Shown here: in pieces, positions 1-19,500 of the stretch
How positions within the stretch are numbered: position 1 is the first letter of the stretch
How the letters are laid out: the number at the start of each line of letters is the position of its first letter
Assembly: GCF_030463565.1 (NCBI RefSeq)
Contig: NC_134643.1
Span: forward strand, 16,815,606-16,879,605
Reading direction: 5' to 3'
From: Pelecanus crispus
Taxonomy: Eukaryota > Chordata > Aves > Pelecaniformes > Pelecanidae
DNA length: 64,000 bases
The notes under the pieces: generated by a model
Told to the model about the DNA's origin: nothing
Database searches by the model: none
The model's input: the letters and a program-made list of their open reading frames with translations, nothing else
Translations under genes and position numbers: made by a program

Positions 1-789
1 TCTGCGCAGACTTGCGCTGTTGTCCTTGAAAAGATACCAGTAATTTCATGTTTGGGATGGCTATAGTGAAAGACATCATTTTTCTTACCAAGATCCCTCC
101 CTAACTATATTGCTACTTCTAATCGAAATACAGTTTTAGAAGTTCTGCATTTCAAGCTGCTGATTTATAAACATCGTTATAAAAACTATTCTAAGTTTAA
201 TTTTGAATTCTGAATGTCCAGTGACCTGAGCTAGCTCTAAACCATCTAGCTTCAGCTCAACTAGCTATGCAGTTGTAGTAACTTTAGCACAACTCCTCAA
301 CTACAAAATTTAACTTGCATACATCTACACGGGCTAAAATTTTAATGGGAATTTCAGTATAGATTTTCCTCATCCAGTTTTTCTGTATCCTCTTCTTCTT
401 GTCAGGTAACATCTTGTCTGAGGTAATAAGGAAATTCTCCTGTGAGTCAGTCAGAATCATCTTTCTTTCCTCTCCTTGAAGTCTGTTCCTATTATTTTAA
501 TCCTCAGTGGAGCCATTCCCAATTTCTCTGGTGAAATGAGCAAAAAGGATAGGTGTGAATTTAACTATTTTCTGTTTTTATGTTAAATATGTAACTTCGT
601 AAAACACTTCAGTAAGAGCTACTGTGTACAATTTCTGTGTTTGAAATACACCTTTTTAAATATGTACGTCAGACTTTCTTAATAGTGAGAATGTTTTGCA
701 AATAACATTGGATTTTTTTTTTTCCTGATAATGTAATAAATCAGTCATGAATCTATGTCCCAATTCACATTTCTATGTGTGTATTTTAG
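1..789 (+). other. DLD: DLD intron (3' part)
   Basis: AT-rich sequence ending in the acceptor gtattttag at 789. I looked for the preceding exon (the CLNVGC disulfide segment) in all frames and do not see it, so it lies left of the window. No other feature is recognised. Confidence 0.7.
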
Positions 790-7794
<7,005 letters not shown>

Positions 7795-7971
7795 AATGAA
7801 AGAGCAGATCTTTGTACGTGTATGGTGTATCTCCAAAAATGGACGGTGGGCTCTTAAGGGAAGGCTGAGTCTGGGGATTTTAGGACTGAATTAAGTGCAT
7901 CGCTTCATTTTAAACATCAAATATTTAAACAAGTAGAGTTTGGAACAAGTGGAATTATCCAGTCTCTGTAA

Positions 7972-7977
7972 ATTAAA
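7972..7977 (+). promoter_or_regulatory. DLD: Alternative proximal DLD polyadenylation signal ATTAAA
   Basis: ATTAAA variant 178 nt after the stop codon, in AT-rich surroundings. It could produce a short 3'UTR; weaker than the distal AATAAA. Confidence 0.3.
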
Positions 7978-8171
7978 TACTTAAAATTACATGTTTATTT
8001 ACATGATGAATGTTGCAGAAAAACAGCCTGACAGAACTCTTCTCTTTTTCAAACCCAAACATTTTGCTGCTGCATGGGATTATCGGATGTGCTGGTCAAA
8101 ACTCTGAAAAAGTGTCCAGCATATCTAGTGTTTTCTTATTTGAAGTAGTGATAGACTAAACCAGTTGAATG

Positions 8172-8216
8172 CTGGCACTTACAATGCCACTGGCACTTAA
8201 AATGCCACTGTCACTT
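8172..8216. repeat. 18-bp tandem repeat in DLD 3'UTR
   Basis: Two and a half copies of ctggcacttacaatgcca. Copy two differs by one base (taca to taaa) and the third stops after nine bases with one mismatch. Confidence 0.85.
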
Positions 8217-8385
8217 CCGCACAAAAATGTGTTTCCTTCTAAAAGGATTAACTTTAGTATTTGACCTACTTCTTACATACAAGTACCAAAACTTGTTTTG
8301 ACGTAGTAGTGTTAGGTTGTTGGGAGAAGAGGGGCTTGTGTAAATCAATTAAAACTATATTGACTTTTTAAAGAGAAAATTACTC

Positions 8386-8401
8386 TGTGTGTGTGTGTGT
8401 G
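8386..8401. repeat. (TG)8 microsatellite
   Basis: Eight uninterrupted TG units in the DLD 3'UTR. Confidence 0.85.
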
Positions 8402-8730
8402 ATTCTCCACACATCATGTTTTCATATTGAAAACTCATCAGGGGAAAAATCAAGTGCTGATGGAGAAATGAAAGATTGAAGAAAAATTAATCTTACTGCT
8501 ACTTAATCTTTTTTTGTTTTTAAAGCTTCTGTTGTCCAACTCTCTTAAACTTGAAATGCTAAAACTGGGTAGCAAAGCAGTGCTTGCTGTTAAGTGCTAT
8601 GACGTGAGGGTTATTCTGCACCTTCCACACACAAGGGCTGCAGTGTCAGCTCCCCACACAAGACATACAGTCTTTTCTTCTGTTTTCGATTTTGTGCTCG
8701 CTCTCTGTCTTTTCTGTAGCAAGAGAGCTT

Positions 8731-8736
8731 AATAAA
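8731..8736 (+). promoter_or_regulatory. DLD: Candidate DLD polyadenylation signal AATAAA
   Basis: Canonical AATAAA lying 937 nt after the DLD stop codon. A TG-rich stretch at 8750-8772 follows, as expected for a downstream element. Confidence 0.55.
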
Positions 8737-8755
8737 TATTTAACATGGCTGGAGG

Positions 8756-10204
8756 GTGATCTTGGGTTTTGTTTGCTGATCGGCCCTTTCGCTCCTTTTA
8801 GTGTCTGGATTGTCGGATACGTGAAGAAACTCACAAACAAATGGCATCTTTGGAATATCCCTAATGTGCAGGGAATGTGCCCACTTCCAGTAGCTCATTT
8901 TAAGTTTTGTTTTGCAGGGTGCCATTTTGGTTTTATGTTAGGCTCTTCTGCCTTGAAAAAGACCTTAATATCTGCTGGTGTTGTGCATGTCCTTTTTCAT
9001 TATGCCAACAGCATGATGGATGAGAAATGTGCATTCAGAAAATGGTGCAAAAGCTACTTGGTTTTTGTGTACAGACAAGACGGCTGTATCCTCCTGCCTT
9101 TCTTTAGAGCTTCTTATTAAGTATTGATCCAGTATCCGTACTGAGTGATGGAAATATATGCCAGTGTACCATTTTATTAAGATACCAGTTAATCAACAAA
9201 TACCAGTGATACTGTTCTTCATTTTGTTTGTTTTTTAACTCCTGTTTTAAGTGTAGATGGGGTTAAACCATGACAGTTCATCAAAGTTATCACCAGGCTG
9301 TGAGATGACCCAGTATATCTGTGAATTGGAGTAAGTGAATTAATGTGGATATGCTTTCAGGTGTTAGGAAGTTGCTGAAGGGAAAGGAAAGGTGAGATGG
9401 TAGCGAGGGAAGAAAAACTAGATTTGTCTGTTAGATCTAGGCATTTTGGAATCACTTCTACCTGCTGCAGGTAAATGCTATTAAGTATGAGTCTGGTGCT
9501 TTGCAAGTTCTTCCTAGAAGCCCTCCTCTCGGGAAAAGCTTTGTGTCCACTCCCCCCACCTCCCTCAATACTTGTGGCAGTCTTACTGCAGTTCAGCCTT
9601 GAGGTTCATCAGTTACAAATTCTCAGATCTCATTTTGCTTGCGTTAAATGAAATTTGGAAAGTCGGGGAAACTTTAATCAAGAATACTACTAAAATTATA
9701 CTGGAGACCACCGTCCGTGTAAGCTCCTTAACTGATTCACATTAAGTGCCCTGTGAACTTTTGTAGTTCCTTTTCCAGAGAGACTTGATCCACTAAGCTT
9801 GGTTCATATCATGTAAACTTGGTGCTTGAAATGTAACCCACTCTCACCCCTTCAGTGCTGACCTCTGTTTCCACTTCACATATCAAGTGTTTCATAATCA
9901 GTGATATGACACTAGTGTTAAGCCTAAATGGATATCATGCAGGGGGTAAATAATCCTTTGAGTACTGTGGCGTAAATGCTAGCTAACCACACAAGGATGG
10001 CATTTCTTCATTCACTTATAATTTTGTTCTGAGTGACCATCCTATATTTCATAGTAATTGGAGCCCTTATTTAGAATTACATAGTTGAAGCTAAGATTTT
10101 ATTAGATGTCTAACCAGTTTAAAAACAAGACTTACTAAAGGATTAATTGATTTACTATTTCAGCTACTGAAAATAGGAACTTAATGAGGCATACTAGGTA
10201 CATA
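8756..10204. other. DLD-LAMB1 intergenic gap (tail to tail)
   Basis: Lies between the inferred 3' ends of two convergent genes. A 142-codon plus-strand frame overlaps its left part, but it is not similar to any protein I know. Nothing else seen. Confidence 0.6.
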
Positions 10205-10378
10205 CAGTGATACAAAAGTACTGTTTATTTCAACATCAAAAAATTACTTGTCTTTGGTTCTGTGACTTGAAAGTCAATATAAAACCTCTTCACTTTATCA
10301 AGGCTTAGTGTAATGTCAAAAAGAACTGGTGTAATACTTGCAAAATCTAGCCTGAACACAAGCATTTCCTGCTCCCAT
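10205..10378 (-). other. LAMB1: LAMB1 3'UTR (end inferred)
   Basis: Short 3'UTR following the stop codon at 10379-10381, running to about 20 nt past the minus-strand AATAAA. AT-rich, no repeats. Confidence 0.6.
10224..10229 (-). promoter_or_regulatory. LAMB1: LAMB1 polyadenylation signal AATAAA
   Basis: Minus-strand AATAAA (plus strand tttatt) about 150 nt after the LAMB1 stop codon, and the first one met downstream. Confidence 0.7.
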
Positions 10379-10515
10379 TTATAAGCAAGTGCTATAAACA
10401 GCAACCTTCTGGCTGATTGTCTGTAAGAGGGAGCGAACTGTCTCTTCCAGTTCCACCAACTGCTTGGCTTTATCTTCCAGAACTTTTTGATTGTTTTCAT
10501 ATGTATTTTCCAAGT
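10379..10515 (-). CDS. LAMB1: LAMB1 coding exon 33, residues 1741-1785 and stop
   Basis: Reads [20 protein letters not shown] and ends [16 protein letters not shown] then TAA. This is the last heptad region; the Cys two residues before the end is the conserved interchain cysteine. Acceptor ctgacag. Confidence 0.96.
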
Positions 10516-13500
10516 CTGTCAGCAAAAGAAGGGGAAAAACAGCTTAATTAGGGGTGTTCTAATGCATTAAAATGTAAATCATTATCGTTACGGATAAACT
10601 ACTACTCAAATTTATTTTCATTGCAGAAGAGAATCGGATTAGGAAAAAAAAAAAAAAGGGCTGGAATGGCACCTTTTTGTTTCCTTAACACTGGGACATC
10701 AAGCAACAAAGAAGTAATTTTCCTTAAGTGGAAACCCAAAAGTATACTTTGATTTGTGTTGAAAATAATTAATTCTCTGCTGTATGGTGCCTTTTACAGA
10801 ACAGTGAAATGTTTTGGCTTGTTATGGTTAAAACTATTCTGAGTCTTTCTAACTGTGCAGGAGCAGTTAATGGGAAGAATGAGGTCCCAGCCTGGCAAAA
10901 ACACATGGAAAACTTAGCTCCCTCCCTGGTAATTATGGGCAGATTGCCCCCTCTTGTTTCAATCAACTTTAATTGGCAATGGGAAATGTTAAATTAATCT
11001 GTAAATTTGAACTGATGTATCCTGATTACCTGTTGTTTTAATAGCTTTCCAGGGTGGGGTGGGGCTGTTGTTTGAAGATGGGGGTCCTGCTTGAACGGGT
11101 TAGTCCCCGTCCTAAGCACGGTAGTTACGTTCCTTCCCTGTAGTGGTTCTTGGAGCAGTGCTAAGTGCCGTACCAGAAGTTTGTGTCTCACTGTACGTTT
11201 CAGCATTTTATAGAAATCTTTGATTCAAAAGACTATGTTGTGTCCATAAGAATAAGGAAAGCAGATCAATCCTCAAACAAAGAATTAACTTCCATTTTTT
11301 CCCCCTGCTGCTGATTAACGGTTTAACAGCACATCATTGCTTCATATTGTAAGATGATGACTTACCTCCTTGGAACAGCCTTACCTTTGAGCAGCTGGAG
11401 TTTGCTGTTTGCTTGAGCCAGCAAGGCTTTAGCTTCATCTTGTAACATGCCGGCTTTCCTCCTAGCATCGGCTGACTCTTCTGTCTTCTTGGCAATGAGG
11501 TCTTCCACTGTTCTGTATTTGTCGTTCAGCTCGGTATTGAGGACCTGTTGTTCCAGATTCAAGCACAAGATGGAGCTCATTCAAAAGACAACGCAGTTGG
11601 AGCTTGCATTTCCTCCCTCTATCTTTACCAATATGGGTGTAAGGAGAGACTACACTGTCAGCTCAGTTAACAAAAGCAGAAACAGTGTTGGGGGTATTTC
11701 CTACTTAATATTCAGCACTCTAAGAGTTGGGGTGAAGACTCATCTGTTGCCCTTTTGCAGATCTGTGGCTGTTTTATGGCTTTAATACTGACACTTGGCA
11801 AGGATTTATGGGATTGTTACACAATTCTGTAACTAATGGAAGCCATGGTCCCTAGTACAGCTGGAAAGCTGCATATGGTAAGGAACTGGCATTCTGGCTG
11901 AATGCTTGTGTTTGGGGAGGAATACCCTTGCAGTAACGAGAACAGCTGCTTAGTTTGCGTAGGTGAAGGTGCTGGAAAAGTCATGAGGTTGGTTTCTCAG
12001 CTGTGCTTTTCTCTGTGAGCTTGAGATTAAGAAGTGCTCTGACCCAACTGAATTCAACCAATAAGCAAGTTAACAAGCTGTAGCAGTACTGGAAGTCTCT
12101 TGTGTTTACTTGACAGCCATCTGAAATACTACTTAGTGTGTGGAAATAATTGGTTTGATTGGATAACACATCTCTCCTGGCAGAAAATGCCTCTCTGGGG
12201 ACTGATGGGCTAACTATAGACAACAGATTGGAGCAATGAAACTTCCTTTGGCAGATTTGTCAATTGTTTTGTTAATGAACATTCTTTTGCTATTAGGAAG
12301 GTGTGTAGCAGACATTGGGAGCAATGCCATATGGTCACAGAGCAAATTTTGCATCTCTGGCATTTAGAAATTACTCTGATTTTATATTGAGCTAACAGTT
12401 TTTCTTGTCACTTCATTCTGTATATGCCAAATTCTGGCTTGTTTGTTCTGAAACTATCATTGTCGTGGAACCATAAATACTCTATGGAAGGGGGAAAAAA
12501 ATTACCAGTTCTCCTGTGACAGATAGTAAAGCTGAGGGACAGAAACAAATCTGTGAAAGGCTGACAGTGTGACAGCATGACAGGTTTCCTGCAGCTATTT
12601 TAGAACCTGAAAACTTCCCAATACTTCTCTCTCTGTATCTGGTACCAAAGTAAGCAAAAAAAGCAGCTATCTTTGGTAAGTGCATTAAGTGCTTTTTGGT
12701 TTTGTCCCTGGTACTTGACCAATAAACGAAATGGCTCACATGTATTCACTAACATTCCTTTAGCCAAACCTGGGGTGAGAGTTTTTTTGGCTTTCCCTTA
12801 GCATCTTTCCTGAGATTCTCACCTTTGTAACTTCTTCAGCATTTTTTTTTGCAGTAACAATTTTTTTTTCTATATTGTCCACATTCTCTGAATTTGTGGC
12901 AGCCTTTTGCTTAAGGTCTTCAACACTCTTCTCTAGCTCAAACAAACGTAAGGTAGCATTGTTCAGTGTTTCTTCAGATGCTGCATTTTCAGATTCAATC
13001 TAAGAAAGAGGGACAACAGTTACATTTTCAAAAGACACTGAATATAATAGTAAGCTTTCTGGATAAGACCTGATCAACTAATTAGTTCATGTCCATAGAC
13101 GTGATAAAAAACCCCCAGTGTTTAGTTTTGCTACAAATGGCCAGTTGCAGTCAGGATGAAAGACCCCTGCTTGAAGATGGGGTACATATGGGGCTGCAAA
13201 AGCATTAAGGAACATGATTAAAAAAAAAAACCTGATTGTATATACAGGTGGGAGTTGCCTAATCCACAGGCAAAGCTGAAGTATGACATTTGACTCCATC
13301 ATGTAATGACAGACTTGTGAAGCTGCATATCTTCTAAGCTGGCTAAGCTTCACGGGTGTAGATAGCAAATGAGGGCTAGGAGATGAAGTCTGAAAATACA
13401 TTATCTGACAAGACTACAGCAATTACTGCTTCAATCCAGCATTCGGGTGTTTTAGTCTTGTGCTGCAGTAGTGGATGACACTGGTAGCATGGCTACACCA

Positions 13501-16500
13501 GCACGCCACTGATGTGGCTGACAGGTATGACCTTCCAGAGATCTTGGCACACCTGCTGGGCTAGAGGGCTACAATCCTGCTCATTTAACCTTCAATGGTG
13601 CAGGATTTGGGGTGAGAAAAGCCTTTTTGTTTTTGTTTCTGGGTTCTTTTTTTTGTTTGGGGTTTTTTAAAGAGCAAATGGTCTCCTAGCATCTGTCATA
13701 CTAACTGAAAAGTTTATGTGAAGGCAAGAATGGTTTCGATCCATTTTAAGTGCAGTCTTTGATCAGCAGTACCCAAGAGCCTTCCCTAGACAGGCTTACA
13801 TCAGTTTCTAAGTATCAGACTTGGTGCTGTTTCTATATCTTAAGAAATACTCATAAAGAACTCACCGAGGTCAGCAGGTCTTGAGTTCCTTTAATATCTT
13901 CGTCAGCTTGTTTGATGGCTTTTTCAGCTGCATCTTGAGCTCTTTCAGCTTCTTCCAGTGCTGCTTTCACCATGTCTGCAGTGACTTTAACATCTGTTGC
14001 ACCTTTGCTGTGGAGCAAAACTATGTTAACACTAAAAATGCTTTTAGTTGGAGCTGAAAAAAGAACCAGTCATACACTGCAAAGGGCCGTTTTTGCTCCT
14101 TAGTGAAGGGATGAGAATCTGCATCGGGGTAAGTTAAACTCTCCATTTTCTGATACAATGAAATGGAAGTCTTGTTCAAGCTCTTGGTGATGGAAAACAG
14201 CTAATACAGAACTGGGTTGCATACCTTGCTTTTTTAGCTTCCTCCAGTAGCATTTCTGCTCTGGCAATGTCCCCAGCACTCTGCTGCAGAATGACCTCAA
14301 CATCAGAAAGGCTTTCTATACGCTCACGAATATCTTCTGTCAGGGCTTGCAGCTGCTGGGGAGTGCTTGGCATCTCCATGTTCAGCACTTCATTAGCCAC
14401 CGCCTCGATGCTATCCAGGTCAGCGCTGTCTTCTAGTAGACAGACACGAATGTAACGATGTAGGTAAAAGCTTCCCTTTGTCAAGTCTCAGTACTTAAAT
14501 TCTTGTCCAACTGCTCCCTTAAGAAGGAAAGTCATGGGAAAACTCCCTCCCCTGGACTTAGAGAAAATCAGGGTGTTAAAACTGCTTCCTTAGGGTGAAA
14601 CTTCCCTCTCGGGAGAGGCCCAGCAGGCATGTAGGCCCTCCTGGCTTAGCTCTCTTGGAAGCCATTTGAAGATCTCTCTGATTAGCTACACCATGCTGGG
14701 GCTGTGGAGGGGAGATGCGAGCCCACAGGAAACGAAGCCAACGGCTGCATATAAATGTATTTGTACTAACAGTATACTCAGCCTTGTGCAAACAGGGACG
14801 GAACGGGTTTGCCATGCTGCCGCTTGCTAGTGAACAAGGCCCTCATTTAACCTCTACCTGCTTTCTTACAGAGAGATAAACTCAGTTTCTGACTTTCCTC
14901 CCCTTTTATAGCACTATGTTTTTCTAGCCAGAGCTTATGAACACACTTGGCAAACTACAGCAGTACAACAGCCTCAGCTGAAATGAACACAACAACATGC
15001 TCCAGTTTGCTCTCACTTTCCTATTGTCTTGGTTTTCTCTTGGCTCCAGATTTCATCATACCCGCTAAGTCTGGCTGAAAGCAGGGGGGTGACACACATC
15101 TATTGCATTACCCCTTAGAAGATGATTCAGAGCTAAAGATCGTTTTGACAAAGCCAGAATTAAAATATAATTTAAATGTAAGGTTCTTACGCATTAGGAA
15201 GTCTCTGATCTGTTTAATAAGATTTCTCAGATCTTCATTGCTTCTGTCCACTTGTTCTTTTGTAGCATTTGTTTTGAGCAAAACTTCTTGTGCATTTTGT
15301 TTTGCTTCATCAGCTCTCTGTTTCGCCTCAGAAACCTAAAGAGGAAAATAGAAGGCTTGATTGCATATTTGCTTATGCTTTAAGGCCTGGTTTAAAACAA
15401 AAATTCAGTTGGAGTCAGAGGTGCTACTAATGAGAAATGCTTTTTCTCATAAAACTCACAGAACACTTTTAAAAGCTGGCCACGATCCATACCACCAATG
15501 CTAGTTTAAACAACTTGGGCTAATGTTTAGAGGTATCCATGAAGTTTCACTTTAGCAAGGTCCTTTTCTGAGGATCTTTGCAAGCGTGATGAAGTTACAC
15601 AACTGAAAAGGAGTATTTTGAAGTAAGCCAGGCACATACTTCGTCAAGTAGTGTCTAAACATGTGTTACAGTTAAAAGATTATTTTTTTAAAAAAAAAAT
15701 CTACCAATTGATTTGGCATATTACCATTCTGGAGAGCTGCTCAACTTCTGCTAATGCGCTGAGGATGTCTGTGTCAAAATCCATGGCTTTCTGCCAGGCG
15801 TTGTGAGCCACGGTCACCAGCCCATCGCAGCCAGGTCCCCCGCACTTCTTCTTTCCATCATCGGTTCGACAGTTTAAACCGCCGCACTCGGACTCGGCAC
15901 AAGAGGCTCCTGCGGGAGTGCCACACGTCTGCAGAGGCACATGAGACAAGGGAAACAGTCACAGCTTTATTTCCATTGCTGAGCTGCGAGGGGGATGGAG
16001 TAGGAGACTGCTCTACCGCGACAGGAATGCGGTGTTGTTTTTGCCCCTTGCAGCAGCAGCCCAAGTACCACAGGGAAGGAAGCCGAAGTAGAGCTGCAAG
16101 CTGGAGGTGGTTCCTGCAGCAGGTCTGTATCAGCATCATTTCAGTCTTTTTGTGCCCCGTGCACCTTCCTGCCTTTAACTTGGTTACAAATACGCAGTTC
16201 CCTGATGCTGAAGTTACGAGGTTATGAAGGAAGCCTTGCCTCGTGTTCATCATCCGCTTTTCCTGTACATCATCTTTCACTGGAAAGCTGCCTTTAAGCT
16301 TTGGTTTCAAGCTGGAAGCTACTACTGTCTGTGTACCTTTTGTCTGCAATCAGTCTTTGCTACTGTTGGAGGAAAAACTGGCTATCCTAAGAAGCTATTT
16401 TATAAGGAATAAAGTGTTTGGTGCAGAGTAGTATCTTTTCCTTTGCTCTAATGCCCTAGAAATGTAATAGAAGCTGAAATGCTCCAAGTTGAACAGAAAA

Positions 16501-19500
16501 CCTTTTTTCATCTCCCTTAAAAAGCTGTCCTAGTCCCTTCCACCAAATGTTTGCTCCGATTGCATCTTTCCAGAACAAAATTCAATTTGTGAATTTTGTC
16601 AAGAATGCGTTCCCATAGAAAATTTCAGGGTAGACATTTTTGAAAAGCAAAACTATTTCTATCTGCAACATTGTATTGAGAATTATCCACTACTTGGTCA
16701 ATTGTTTGGACAAGGAAATCACCCAGGAGTTGTTTTAGCCAGAGGGAAAATTGGAAAATTCCCTGTTCTTAGGAGGTTCTTTTCCCTTTCCATCCCACCC
16801 CTTTTGCCAAATGATACTTTGCAGCCAAAAAAGCCTCTCTGGGAAAACCTAGGAGCTGTGCCAAGTTAGCTGCAGCTGTCTCCTGTGAAGTGTAAATGAG
16901 TCCCTCTTACCTGTTTGGCATGCAACCTGGCAGTTAGCTAGAAAGCAGAAAGATTTTTTTTTTTTTTTTTGTGTCCTGTGATTACACCTCCAAGCAACTT
17001 GGTGTTTATGGTCTTGATAAACATCTACCCAAGATTTTCAGTCCTTAAGAACAGTTAGGCAGGAATGTAGGGGAAGGGAAGCTAAACAAAAAGATGTCTC
17101 CTTCTTCCCTGCCAAGAAAAAAGGAGGGCTGGGGGAGGCAGGAGAGATGACGGTAGTTGTAAAGGACAGGGGACAACTCCGGTGCGTGAAGAACTCATCC
17201 TCTAACACAGGCCTGGCCTGCCCGGGGGAGGTAATGAGCAGTCCCCTGCAGCCTGCCTTCATGCAGGACTGTTTTCTGAATGCAGCTGGCTGACTTCAAA
17301 GGGAAACTGGGGGAACACCCAGCCTCTCCCAAGAAAAAGCCACCCTTGATCATATTTACAGATGAGCAGGCAGCTTCAACAGCAAAAATGCCCTTTTGAC
17401 TCCAGCTCCCCGTTAAGTTCTGCTTTGTCTCAAGCACGAGGACGGGTGGGCAGCGATGCGGAGGAGGGCAGCCCGTCGGTGCGAGCAGAAGCTGCCTGGG
17501 CTGGGCGCTGCGCAGGCACAGCGGGTACCCTACAGAGCTGCAAAAGGGAAGAGAGGAGCCTAGAGAAAGCAAGCACGGGAACTGAGGACAGGCTTAAGAA
17601 GATGGCGCTCAGCAGAGTCGCTACGCTTTTCTGCATGTGGGAGCTCTGTCCACAACAAAGGGCTTTGGGTTAGAGCCAGGGTGATGAAAAGATGGGTGCT
17701 TTGTCAGGGTGGGGAAGGGTAGGAGGGAGACCAATGTGAAAGGCTGGTGCCTGAAAGCCAGTAGGTCTCAGAGCCCACCACTTAAACAGCCCTATTCTAG
17801 CCCACAAAATACTCTGTCATCCAAGAAACATGCACTTTTCATGAACAAACTGTATCTCACACTGTCAAGCTGTAAACAGTTCTTCCCTGTCCATCGCTGC
17901 TTCACAAACCTGACTTTATTTTTGCTACAGGTTTTATACCAGCGATTCTCAGCCCCGTACCTTCTCAGCCACTTCGGAGAGATCCAGGCTCTGCAGCTTG
18001 CCTGCGAGTTCATCCAGAAGGCGCGACTGCTCCTCTTGTTTAGCCTTGAACTGGGCCTCCTTCTCATTGATTAAGTCTTCCACTTCCTGCCGCGTTTGTG
18101 CTGAGAGCTCCACGGCGCTATCAGGGTGAACAGTGGAGGCATTGACCCTCTCCTCTGCCTCCAGAGACATCTGGAAATACTTGGTGATACTATCCAAGGC
18201 TCCTGCAGAAATCAGATGGAGCTGCTCAGAAATCTGTTAAGTAACCCAAAGTAATTTATATCACGGAGGTTGGCAGATGACACATCAGGGTTAGCGATAA
18301 TGAATACCAAGTTAAATGAAATGCTAGCCTTTGCAGCTATATTCAGTGCCTTCGCAGCTATATTCAGTGCCATCGCAAGGATGACAAAATTTTGCCTGTT
18401 GCAGAGGAAGAAGAAAAAAAAGTTCATCTTTTTTGCTTGGTCGGCAGTGTGTCAAGATTGCTGGATTTTGAAGTTAAGCCTTTCTCTGACCCTAGAGACT
18501 GAATTCTGCTTGCCCTGAGGGCAAAAGGAGATCCAGCCTTTTAGGTTTATAGGGCAACAGTCCGTTCTCTAAGGATTCACTTATCCCATTGGTTCTTGTT
18601 GCTTGCCCTGGGATGTCTGGCTTATGGAGTCACTGCTTGGAAACTAGTCAGAGCTTTCCTAAGAAAAAACTGCTTGACAAAGATGCTGATTTATGGAACT
18701 GTTAGTTTTCGACAACTCCTGGAGAAGACTTGAGCGGGTGTGAGGGACCCTGCAGGGGTGGCCACACTCTGCACCTCGGGGCAGCTTTCCTCTGCAGGAT
18801 GCCACAGGTCAAGGACTCCCCTATTCTACATCCTGCTCGCCTCGCTCCAAGAAATCCCACGTTCACTGGAAACAATCTCAGACTTCCTGCAAAGCAGGAA
18901 ACTAAAAAAAAAAAAAAAACAAAAACAAAACAAACCACCTTGATGAAGTCAGCTTTCAAAATTTCTGAAGAATTTGGTGACTATTCCTCTTTCTCCAGCA
19001 AATTTTGATTCTTGGCCCATTTCAGTGTGCCAATGGGCATGCAAGGCGTGGGTGGCTTGGAAGAACTGAGCCCTTACAGTGTGCTCTTAGTCACCAAGAC
19101 GCAGATAGTTTTTCCAACCAGAAACAGCAATTTAACAGACTGGGGAGAGCAAGGAAGATGTCCAGGTGCATCATGGAATCTGCTGCACTTTCAGCTGTTG
19201 TGTCTTGTCTAAAACGTATTGATCAAGAGCCTTTAAGACAACTCTGTGCCCCAAGAACTTGAGCCAGCTTTGCAATGTGCAGAGGGAGAGAGAGGGGGTG
19301 AGGGGGCAAAACAAAATTCCTGCTGCATCAGCAACTCTGCTAATGCACAGAAAGAAGCCAACCTCCTAGGAACTGTGTTTTATTACAAGTTAGAAGATTA
19401 ACCTGGTATTTAAAACCACGTACTAATCAAATCTTTGGCCACCCCACTGCTTTCTCCCCCTCCCTGCAACACTTACCCCGAACATCAGAAATCTTGATGA

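Larger units (their letters stand above)
7795..8755 (+). other. DLD: DLD 3'UTR (end inferred)
   Basis: Runs from the stop codon to just past the only AATAAA I see downstream on this strand before the convergent gene. It contains an 18-bp tandem repeat (8172-8216) and a (TG)8 run (8386-8401). An ATTAAA at 7972-7977 could give a shorter form. The true end is not visible from sequence alone. Confidence 0.55.

Noticed and set aside
8692-9120. 142-codon plus-strand open frame after DLD
   Set aside because: No similarity I can recognise, no splice or promoter context. It begins before the DLD poly(A) signal and has no second supporting signal. Chance frame.
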